From Heterostelium multicystogenum (taxonomy: Eukaryota > Evosea > Eumycetozoa > Acytosteliales > Acytosteliaceae), in the NCBI GenBank assembly GCA_003667245.1, contig RCNN01000518.1:1-19152 (forward strand): a stretch of 19,152 nt of DNA. The letters are read 5' to 3'. Shown here piece after piece: positions 1 to 9,026 of the stretch. The notes beneath the pieces were generated by a model. That model had not been told where the DNA came from and did not search any database. It was given only the letters and a program-made list of their open reading frames with translations. Every line of letters begins with the position of its first letter. Within the stretch, counting starts at the first letter, position 1. Position numbers and translations under genes: made by a program.

Positions 1-2406
1 AAGGTTGTAGTTAAGCCTTGAGGCGGGAATTTGAAGGTGGGTCCAAAGTTGAATCGCACGGCTGCACCCATAATACATTGATGCAGATGGGTAGTACATA
101 CCTTTGCCAATGTTTGTGAATGCAACGCCTGGTGGATACTCCGTTCTTAAAAGAATCGAATTTCACTGCCCTCGACAGGGACAGGTTGCTCTGTTTTCCA
201 ATTCATATCGCTAACCATCTCATAAATCTTTAGAGGATCGACATTGCTGTACAAATATTTCGAATGGCGCATTATTGATAGGAAGATGTATAAGAGAACC
301 CTATTACATCTCCATTTTCCGTAGGGTTCGCCATAGGGTTTGCTCTTTGCGCAGTGAAAATATCACCTTGGCTGACTTCTATATCCATAACTGAATTGGT
401 CGTAGCCGACATTCGCTTGCTTATCACCTCGGAAAAGTGGACCATCCAAGACGCGAACTTCCGGCATTGCCAAGTATCTCTATCTCAAAGTACCAACTTC
501 CTGTCACACATGGAAACGATGTCTTTGCCATTCTATATCCTTAATATTCTTTTGCTCAAGTAGTTCTCTTCAATGATGATCTGAGGCGCTGAATTCTGTA
601 GGGCTACACACAATATATCATACTCTATCGACGGTACAAAATTGGATTCCTTCAAAGGAATCAATAAAAGCTTTGTAATATGTTTAAACTGTACATCAAT
701 GTTAGTATGAATCGATGACTTTCCTTCAGCTCAACAAGTTACTCACTCTTTTCTCTTGTGATGAAGATGATTTTCTCTTTTTCTTTCCTGTTGATTGGTG
801 CCAGTACTTTATCCTTAAATGTAGGATTGTCTTTGAGTGGCAGCTGCAAATGTACCCAATGCCCAAAAGCCTTGTTTTTCCAATATTGATTTGTCCTTGT
901 TTAATATATGTCCGTTAGTCAGTGCTGGTTGCAATTGTTTGATCCAGTTTACTTTCTCTAGAGATTCAAAGAGGTTAGTAAAGATTTTGAAAGCCCAATC
1001 ATCTAAAGTTGTGCTATTACTCTTTTTATCACTACACAATAGATGCCAATTTTGGTCTATCATCGGTATAATTTCGTCATCGAGATGGAAGTAGGATCGA
1101 TTAGGATATTGAAGTCCTAGATTGTATAAAACGATCTCCAACACATCGACCCAGTTCTTTGCGAATCTTTCAAATGATTCCCGACCTTTTGTACAAACAG
1201 AGCAACTGAAACGATATACCCAGTCACCGACAATCTGATCTGAGCCATCTAGCAACTTGACACAATTGAAGTGAAACAACTGTAGACATAGATCGCACCT
1301 GAACATCTTTCTTTCTTGTGATTTTCCACAGTAGCAATAGATAACCTTCTTCATTTCGAAAGATGATCTAGATCCAATGCAATCCATTTCAGCTACACAA
1401 GTGATAATAGTATTGAGTAAGTATTAATTATATATGATTGCCAAGAATAGTAGTATCATTCTTACATCATAAGGTAGTTTTAAGAATTGTAACTGGTACA
1501 GGAGCTGCGGGTGGCTGTTGCTGCTGATCGGTGCTGATTGTAGATGATATTGCATTTGTATCTAATGTAGGAGAAGTAACTGTCACCGCTGCTGTGGCTG
1601 ATTCTAGTGTTGGTGATTTTCTTTGCATTGGAGGGTTTGCTTTGCTTTTTCTTATTAGTCGTTGATTTTGATGTGATGTCTTGACTGAAGGACATAGATG
1701 TGTTGGGTGGAGGTGATGGCGATGAGTATAGCTCATCTCTGTGGTGTGGTCTTGACTTGACGACTGTAAACTCTTCTTCTTCATACTCTTCGATCTTTGT
1801 TTGTGTCTGTGATGATGGTTGCTGTAGTTGGTGTTTGTGGAATTGAATTCAAGCTGCTGTCAACTGAGTAGATGGAAGAAGTCTCCGTGGTGGTCGCACT
1901 GTACTGGTGGAATATAGTGGTGTCGATGTTGTTGTCGGAATACAGCATTCTGTCCTGCCATCGCCACTTTGATTGACGCCAGATTCGCTTGTGTTGCTGT
2001 CGTTGGTGCTTATGCTATCGTTGCTGTTGCTCACGCCGCCGTTGGCAACTAGGCCGCCATTGGCGCTGCTGTTGATGTTCAAACTCGCATTCATATTGCT
2101 GCCGCTGTTTATGATGTCGGTGTTGGATATGCTGGGAGAGTAGTAGATCTCATTCTTGTAGCTGTTTAGGATGGAGGGCGTGTTGCTTGTGCTGCTGAAC
2201 GACATGGTCGAATACGGGTTATTCTCCTCGGAGTCGTCCTGCATAGTGCTTTTGTTGCTGCTGTGTGCAGCAGCGGCAGCCAACACATAGTCATCGTCTT
2301 CGATATTGACATCGGGGTCGTCATCGTCGTCCATCTGCATCACATCGTCATCTTCATGCTGGGTGACACTATCACTACTGTACAGTAGATTCTCATTGCC
2401 ACTCAT
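1..2406 (-). CDS. ash2: ASH2-like subunit of Set1/COMPASS histone H3K4 methyltransferase (3' end off the left edge)
   Basis: Predicted nuclear scaffold subunit that joins WDR5/RbBP5-type partners to stimulate Set1/MLL methylation of H3K4 (family knowledge). Seen in sequence: an Asp/Ser/Asn-rich N-terminus from ATG 2404-2406 (MSGNENLLYSS); a PHD finger at 1193-1336; a winged-helix-like part at about 900-1190 (DDEIIPMIDQNWHLL, like human ASH2L KDIIPFIDKYWECM); then a split-SPRY domain. SPRY motifs read GSWYFEIEI, RLGWS, GYDQFSYGYRS, NGDVIGF, IRFFKNGV, YYPSASMYYG and VRFNFGPTFKFPP, in the same order as human ASH2L. Introns are seen at 1393-1465 and 689-746. Several +/-1 frame breaks occur, one in an A4 run at 149-152, one in a T4 run at 1617-1620 and others around 80, 140, 250-300 and 850. 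The low-complexity 5' part (1467-2406) is joined to the PHD exon by inference from reading frame and splice sites; it could be a separate gene. The upstream in-frame ATG at 2466 adds a hydrophobic leader from AT-rich DNA and was not chosen. Confidence 0.82.
689..746 (-). other. Intron in ash2-like gene
   Basis: A 58-nt segment that on the minus strand starts GTGAGTAAC and ends GATGTACAG. It lies between a Lys/Ser-rich exon (RKRKSSSSQEKR) and the exon leading into the SPRY domain. Confidence 0.65.
1193..1336 (-). other. PHD finger within the ASH2-like protein
   Basis: Eight zinc ligands are visible in the order C-x-C, C-x2-C, H-x2-C, C-x2-C: YCYCG, CDLC, FHFNC and CSVC. The spacing fits the C4HC3 PHD consensus. 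It lies directly before the winged-helix-like segment, as in ASH2 proteins. Confidence 0.8.
1393..1465 (-). other. Intron in ash2-like gene
   Basis: A 73-nt AT-rich segment that on the minus strand starts GTAAGAATG and ends TTGTGTAG. It separates the low-complexity 5' exon from the PHD exon. The phase across it is off by one, consistent with a nearby single-base error, so the exact joint is provisional. Confidence 0.6.
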
Positions 2407-3401
2407 TGCTATTGCTATGCTATTGACAGATAAATATATATATAGTATTGCTAGCATACAACACACAAACAGTAACTAACTAATTTTCAATTAGCGATAT
2501 TAATATATTTATATTACAGTTTGGCAATCTATGCAGAGCGCGCCTCTCAAATTGACTGGCTTCCCCCACCCTTATTGAAATTTTGCAAACTGCAATAACA
2601 ATATTAAGATCCAACCAAAAGTTGTTTTCAAACAAAGATATAACTCTCGATTAAAGTGTTCTAACTAATCTAACTCAATATGCAATCAATCAAATCAATC
2701 AAATCAAATAAACCAAAGGTTTTTATCAATCAATTGCTTTAATCTATTATTATAAGGATCTATTTTTTTGAGTCAATAAATAAGAAAATATTAACTAACG
2801 AATGTTCATGAACTCACTAGGCAAGGCTTGAGAATGATCGATGAACAGATAATCAATGATTCGCTTACAAGTAGTTCATTTTAAAGGCAACAAATAAATG
2901 AGAAAAACAAAGTATTGATAAATAAATTATTAACTGCATGAAAAATAAATAATTTGAAATTTTCTTGATTTTTTATTAAATTTTTGAAAAAATGCAAATT
3001 GTTGGTTACTGTTTTAAATAGATGGATGTTGATGATGGTGGAAATTAATAAAACATAGATTGATACAACTACCACGCATATATTAGATAGATTACTACTA
3101 ATAATAAAGGTTATTAAACTTACATTTTTTAAAAAGAGTTTAAAGCCTATTACCCTTAATAATAATGTATGTTATTACTGTTAATATCTTTTCTTTGATT
3201 CTGTTGGACATCAGAGATATTTTTAACATGTGTACTTGAATCACTAACATCTTTGTTACAAAAAAAGATTTATATAATATCTTTGAATTTGTATTGTAAT
3301 ATAATAATATAATCATATAATAATTAATATAATAACATTAATTAATAGTTTGAATAAAAAAACCAAAGAATAAGCGAATATTGAACAAATTACATAAAAT
3401 A
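2407..3401. promoter_or_regulatory. Divergent intergenic region between ash2-like and dis3l2-like genes
   Basis: About 1 kb of very AT-rich DNA between two genes transcribed away from each other, so it presumably holds both promoters (inference). It contains many A and T runs. One GC-rich island at about 2530-2575 includes a near-palindrome around GCGCGC and a CCCCCACCC tract. I see no convincing gene. A 64-codon minus-strand ORF at 2881-3075 is Phe/Ile/Asn-rich and looks like chance open AT-rich DNA. Confidence 0.6.
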
Positions 3402-6400
3402 ATGTCGACATCAACAACAAACAACACAACATCATCATCATCAACAGACGAAAAGACACAACCACCACCACTGTATGATGCAAATAAACATGTAGATAAA
3501 CATGTAAAACATAATGCTATTGCGCAATCCTTACCAAAGGCACCTAAAAACAATATTGTACCAAAGAAAGAATCAATGTCTCAAAGAGAACCCAAGCAAC
3601 CAAAAGAACCAAAACCAGCAAAAACACACCAATCAAACCTAGAGAACCAAAAGAGTCCAAACATCCAACTGAGCCAAAAGAATCGAAAGATATCAAACAC
3701 CCAATCCCACATGAATCAAAGCAACCAAAGCAACCAAAGCAACCTAAACAACCAAAACAACCAAAAGATCAAAAAGCAACCATCTGTTAACATAGTTTCT
3801 GCTGCTGCCGAAGATATTCAATTACATTCAGTTCAGCCCCAACAATCACAACAACCAAAGGATCAAAAACAACCCAAACATCCTAAAGAACCAAAATTAC
3901 CAAAAGCAAGCAAAACAAGCAAAAACAACCCAAACAACCTAAGCAACCGAAACAACCTAAAGAATCTAAGGAGCAAAATCAATCTCAACCACAACCAATC
4001 GTAATCGGTCAATTAAATATTGACCCAATTGTTGTAGTCCAAAAAGATTTTACACAGGTTCATCTTCCACCACTTCCAATGCCAGTTGTCCAAACTCCGA
4101 AATCAGCTAAGCCAACTAAAGAAAAAGAAACCAAAGGAGAAGAAGCCAAAGAGAGATGTATCGAAGACTTCAGGTGAATTGCAGGTACATATTGAAAATG
4201 ATACATTCGATAAACATGTTAAAGTTCAATCCCAACCACAACAGGCTAAGAAACCCAAGGAGAAAAAGCCTAAAGAGAAGAAGCCAAAGAAGGAGAAAGA
4301 TGAAACAAAGAAACAACCTCAAAAGAAAAAAAACAGTGTTAAAGGAGAAGTCAGTGATGGAGCTGTGCAAGCTAAAGAGAAGGAAAGAAAAAAGAGAAAG
4401 CCAAGATTCCCAGCACATGTTACTATTGAAGAGGTTGAGAAAGGATTGGCTGCCTCAAAATACTTCTATGGACAGTTGAGAGTAAATCCAAAGAAGTACA
4501 ACGATGCCTATATAACAGTGGATGGAGTGAACAACGATGCATTCTGTGATGGATTGAAGATGAGAAATCGTGGTTTCCACTCGGACATCGTTGTATTCGA
4601 GATACTTCCTGAGGAGGATTGGAAGAACAGATCTTCGTGCAAAGATGATGAAGAAGATGTTCCCACAAAGAAACCTGATGAATTTGTTGACTCAGATAAC
4701 GACGACAGCGACATTGAGTTGGCCGCTGTCAAGGATACCACAGATATGGGAGGTGAAGATGAGGGTACCATCGTATTGAAATCTTCGCTCTCAAAGTTGA
4801 GTATTGAACAACGTGATAAAGCAGAGTTTAGCGCACTTGGATCTCCAACCAGCGACAATTCTTCTGACGATGAAGAGATCATTGTTGGTGCTGATGTTGT
4901 AATGAAAACAAACAACGAGTTTATATGAAGAGGACTTCGTTGTTATCCAACCTGCAACTACGACGACTACTACTACATCGACACCAAAGAAAACTATTGC
5001 AAGCGAAAAGATATCATCAAGAATTGAAATTGTCAAGGGAATGAAGCAAAATATTAAATTCCTTCAATCAGTTGTTGACAAAGCAAACAAGAAAAATCAA
5101 TTCATTACATGCAAGGTCGTCCACATTCTCGATACTCGTCACACCAAGACTCACATTGGTTTGATTTCAGTAAGTAAAATACATCAAACCTGAAAGTAAT
5201 TCCCCATTCTTACCACATTCACTAGAATGATCCAAATAATTCGACATTTGCCAACTTCACACCGATGGACACTTGTCTACCAAGATGTTTGATTTTCAAG
5301 GAATCAATTCCAGAGTTTAGATCGAATCCAGACAAGTACAAGACACTGTTGGTCTCAGTGGTGTACAGTGCCTGGAAGGATTCATCCATTCTCCCAATTG
5401 GTCACTTCCATTCAATCTTTGGAGAGTGCGGTGAAATCGAACCCGAAACAAGAGCTCTTCTAAAGGAGTATGGAGTTGATACCAATCCATTCTCCAAGGA
5501 AGTCATGGACTGCCTTCCAAAGATAAACAATGCAAGTCAATGGAAGATTACCCCAGAAGATCTAGCCCAACGTCGTGATCTTCGTAACGAAATCATTGTT
5601 TCTATTGATCCAGACACCGCCAAGGATCTTGATGATGCTTTGTCCTGCGTATGCTTGCCTGATGGTAACTTCCAAGTTGGTGTTCATATTGCAGATGTAT
5701 CACACTTTGTCAAGGCAGGAACTGCACTCGACGCTTCCGCTCAAAAGCGTGCAACCACCGTATACCTGGTTCAAAAAGCAATTCCAATGTTGCCATCACT
5801 TCTCTCCGAGGAACTTTGCTCATTGAACTATGGAGTTGAGAGATTTGCATTCTCGGTTATCTGGACTCTTTCTCCAGAAGGAAAGGTACTTGATGAGTGG
5901 TTTGGTAGATCTGTCATCAAGTCTGCCTCAAGACTGACATATGGTATTGCACAGACAATCATTGATGGAAAGATTAAGACTTCTTGGAAGGACGGCTTAT
6001 TACCATCTCAGATCAAGCCAATCTTGGGTCCAGACACCCCAGAGCATGTTCAAAAAGTAGTTAGTTCTGTTATGAATCTCCGTGAGATTGCAAAGCGACT
6101 AAGACAATCTCGTATGGACAACGGTGCGTTCAACATCCATCCCACCAAGCTTGCATTCGAGTTGGATGCAAAGGGAAATCCAATTTCTACCAAGATCTAC
6201 TACCAGATCTATGAGTCAAATCATTTGGTCGAGGAATTTATGTTGCTCGCCAACATGCAGGTTGCTACCCGTATCGCCAAGTACTTCCCTGAGAACGCAT
6301 TGCTTCGTCGTCACCCAAATCCAAATCCAAGAAAGCTTGACCAGTTTATTAACTTCTGTACCCAACATGGTTGGGAGATTGATCCATCCGACGTAAGCAG

Positions 6401-7124
6401 TTTTGGTACATCTGTTAAGGCACTTCGCGAGCAACTCAAAGACAAACCCGACGTCTTTGCTGCCATCCAGCTCATGTCAATCAGATCAATGAGATTGGCA
6501 GAATATTTCTGCACAGGAAGTGAAGAAGAGGATCAGTGGCACCACTATGCCCTCAACGTTGACCACTATACTCACTTCACCTCGCCCATCCGTAGATATG
6601 CTGATATTATTGTTCACCGTCTTCTTGAGCTCTCGATTCAGGTTGAACGTGCCAAGGCAACCAATCCCGATGGTAACTATCACGTCGAAGGAATTCCATC
6701 AACTGAGCAAGTCGATCTTGTCTCCAAGAACTGCAACGAAAAGAAGCTCAACTCACGTAAAGCACAAGAGCGTAGTGACAAGGTATTCCTCTGTGTCTTG
6801 CTCCAGAATTCACTGACTATCACCGACGCAGTGGTGCTCAATGGTGGACCACAGTTCCTCTCTGTCATCGTACCAATGTTTGGAACAGAGCAACGTATCT
6901 ACTTGGATGACCTCCAGGCTGAGGGACAAATCATCTCACACAGCTACAACAAAGAAGTGGATACTAACTATGTTGTATGGCCTGGAACCAGCACCGATGA
7001 TAAGATCACCCAAGAATACAAACAGCTCTCAACCGTTAAGGTCAAGATCACTGTCGACAAATCAAAGTTCCCAATTGACACCCGTTGTATTCTTATGCAC
7101 CCACTATACACTGGTGAGAAATAA
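3402..7124 (+). CDS. dis3l2: DIS3L2-type RNB-family 3'-5' exoribonuclease
   Basis: Predicted processive RNase II/RNB nuclease. The animal DIS3L2 family degrades oligouridylated RNA in the cytoplasm without the exosome. Start ATG 3402 (MSTSTTNNTTSSSS) follows an A-rich leader. The N-terminal ~330 residues are low complexity, with Pro-Lys-Gln and Lys-Pro-Glu repeats and no PIN domain. Cold-shock part 1 is near 4410-4620 (GQLRVNPKKYNDAYI, RNRGFHSDIVVFEILPEEDW). A 56-nt intron follows at 5170-5225. Cold-shock part 2 contains GECGEIEPET and LLKEYGVD, almost as in human DIS3L2. The RNB domain carries the acidic active-site motif IDPDTAKDLDDALS (about 5605-5645) and YTHFTSPIRRYAD (about 6568-6606), so it looks catalytically competent. 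A C-terminal S1-like region ends at TAA 7122-7124. Frame breaks lie near 3620, 3770, 3925, 4110 and 4923; 5226-7124 is clean. About 1,220 residues, longer than human DIS3L2 because of the tail. A fungal SSD1-like role is the alternative, but SSD1 lacks these acidic residues. Confidence 0.9.
5170..5225 (+). other. Intron in dis3l2-like gene
   Basis: A 56-nt intron, donor GTAAGTAAAA and acceptor TTCACTAG. Splicing is phase 0 and joins HIGLIS to NDPNNSTFANF, restoring the second cold-shock region in frame with the RNB exon. Confidence 0.85.
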
Positions 7125-8015
7125 ACCTACTCAAACACTGACCCATGATCTTTCAAAGAGATCTAATTGTTGGTAAAAAAAATAAAATAAAAAAACCAAT
7201 AAAATATATTAACAATGTTTTATTTCTTTAATTTTAAAATAATACTAAAAATAATTAAAGAAATTGAACGTAATTTAACTCTACGTTTAACGAAAACGCA
7301 TCTATACTTGTTTTATATAAATATATTTCTCAATAATGCTTGTTATGGAAACTATATGCTGACTCTTAATTTCAATGGGTTCCGATGATTACCTTTGATT
7401 ATATTTTTATCAGATAATTTGTGGTCCATGATCATGAACGACCCAGGAAATAAAATAGGGGTTTAATTTTAAAAGAATTTTTGCTTTTTTTTTTTCCTAA
7501 AATGGAAAAAGTTTAAACTTAAACAAAAATTGGGTCATTATAATTAGTATGAAGTTCATTCATATACCCACATTACCATTATAACAATATATTTATATTA
7601 TTCAATTCAATAGTAATAATAATAGTAAAAATAATAATAATAAAAAATAATAATAATAATAATATAATATCATTGATTTATCTTTAATAAAGTGTAAATT
7701 CTATTGAATTGGTTTGGTTTTAAAGGCAACTTGACTGAAAACAAACAATAACAACAGAACGTTAAATTAATAACATAGTGGGGTAATGATACATAACAAA
7801 TGAACACACCAACAAGCTTAATATATAAATTTAAATAAATGTAAAACGATAAAAGTAAAGCAATTCACCAGCATTAAATCACCTCTCCTATTTAACCACA
7901 ACACACCAACCACAATACAACAATAACAACACAGCAACATTCCTAATAATAACAAAAAACAATAACAATAACATCTATAAACAACATTGTATGTCAATAC
8001 ACACACACTACTATA

Positions 8016-8034
8016 CTACAGTACCACACTGTAG
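8016..8034. repeat. Short inverted repeat in the A/C-rich block
   Basis: CTACAGT and ACTGTAG form a perfect 7-bp stem around a 5-nt loop ACCAC. It stands out in otherwise A/C-skewed DNA. Function unknown; it could be chance. Confidence 0.45.
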
Positions 8035-8349
8035 ATGCTGCACTCACTCTAAACATCATACTAAACACATCAAGAAAAGAACAACAAACAATTCAACTAA
8101 ACTCTATAATATTATATTATATTATGAATTAATTAAAATTTAACTCAAATGGTTTGTTTTGTTTGTTTGTCTGATTGCTTTCATGTTTAGTCTACTGTTT
8201 TTGTGTTGTTGTTTGGATTTAGTTTAGTTTTAGTTTGTCTAATTAAGGTTTGTTACTCCCTTGTTTAATTTTTTAGTTTGGTGTTTCACTACATGTCAGA
8301 TGGTGGAGACACTCTCCAATCCATTTTATAATTTAATCTAATGATTCAC

Positions 8350-8402
8350 CCAGACATACAGACAGATCAGATAGACAGATAGACTAACAACAGACAGACA
8401 AA
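8350..8402. repeat. GACA/GATA-type simple repeat
   Basis: Degenerate tetranucleotide repeat made of CAGACA, CAGAT and TAGACAGA units. It ends at the start of an AAT-rich simple repeat. Confidence 0.7.
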
Positions 8403-8633
8403 TAATAATAATATTAATAATAATAATAAATCACAACAAGAAACACTCATATCTTATCACTCCGCACTCATTCAGCAAAATTAACAGAAGAAGAAGCTAA
8501 TCTTTGCATGCATTTTTATTCAATTAAACAAAAACTAATTAATTTTTAATTGATTGAATTTTTATATAGATACCTAAGATAAAGATAAGATTAAGATAGA
8601 AGATAAAACATAGAAAATACTGCAATTGATTAA

Positions 8634-8649
8634 TTAGTAGTACTACTAA
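8634..8649. repeat. Perfect 16-bp palindrome
   Basis: TTAGTAGTACTACTAA is its own reverse complement over all 16 bases. It lies about 380 bp upstream of the regA start codon. It might be a dimeric transcription-factor site; no factor is recognised. Confidence 0.6.
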
Positions 8650-8704
8650 GTAGGAGTCGTCTTGTGAGATTGATAAAGATTTAGATAATAATAATAATTA
8701 TTAC

Positions 8705-8744
8705 TTTAATTAAAACTAAATTAATAATAATAGTTTTAATTAAA
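8705..8744. repeat. 14-bp inverted repeat with 12-nt loop
   Basis: The arm TTTAATTAAAACTA (8705-8718) is exactly complementary to TAGTTTTAATTAAA (8731-8744). The region is AT-rich, so part of the match is expected by composition, but a 14-bp perfect stem is longer than its surroundings show. Confidence 0.55.
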
Positions 8745-8932
8745 TTAATAATAATAGCTAATAATAGTTATAAACTATTAGAATATTAGTAATTAATTAT
8801 AGTTTGTTATATATTATAATTGTTATTAATATTTACATTATTATAGTATTTTATAAATAGAAAAATTAAAAATTAAATACTGTTAATATAAATTTCATTT
8901 AATTTTCATAAACTATAATATTAATAGTATTT

Positions 8933-8959
8933 ATAATAATAATAATAATAATAATAATA
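8933..8959. repeat. AAT trinucleotide microsatellite
   Basis: About nine uninterrupted ATA/TAA units just upstream of regA. Such repeats are common in dictyostelid intergenic DNA. Confidence 0.85.
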
Positions 8960-9026
8960 GTAACAAGAATCACCATAATAATATTAATAATAAAAAAAGG
9001 TAGATAACATATAAAAATATTTTATT

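Larger units (their letters stand above)
7125..9026. other. Non-coding region between dis3l2-like and regA
   Basis: A 1.9 kb stretch without a convincing gene. It begins with the dis3l2 3' region, with AATAAA-type signals near 7180-7205. It then holds AT-rich DNA with AAT/TAA repeats (about 7610-7675, 8400-8430, 8933-8959), an A/C-rich block at about 7860-8110, a G/T-rich block at about 8150-8285, a GACA-rich repeat at about 8350-8402, and AT-rich DNA with a palindrome and inverted repeat leading to regA. The right half is presumably the regA promoter and 5' UTR (inference). I found no tRNA, rRNA or recognisable snRNA. Confidence 0.6.

Noticed and set aside
1849..2466. Signal-peptide-like leader MCCMLAILYIYLSVNSIAIA before the ASH2-like N-terminus
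   Set aside because: It comes from AT-rich DNA directly upstream of a better start (MSGNENLLYSS), and a secreted form makes no sense for a nuclear chromatin subunit.
4508..4915. Minus-strand 135-codon ORF opposite the dis3l2 cold-shock and acidic region
   Set aside because: Its Ser-rich sequence mirrors the plus-strand codons of a clearly conserved domain; it is a shadow.
7380..7450. Possible C/D-box snoRNA around GATGATTA and CATGATCATG
   Set aside because: No proper C box (RTGATGA) with a matching D box and terminal stem could be found on either strand.
2879..7730. The 13-mer TTTTAAAGGCAAC occurs at 2879-2891 and 7718-7730
   Set aside because: In 19 kb of AT-rich DNA a few shared 13-mers are expected by chance, and flanks do not match.
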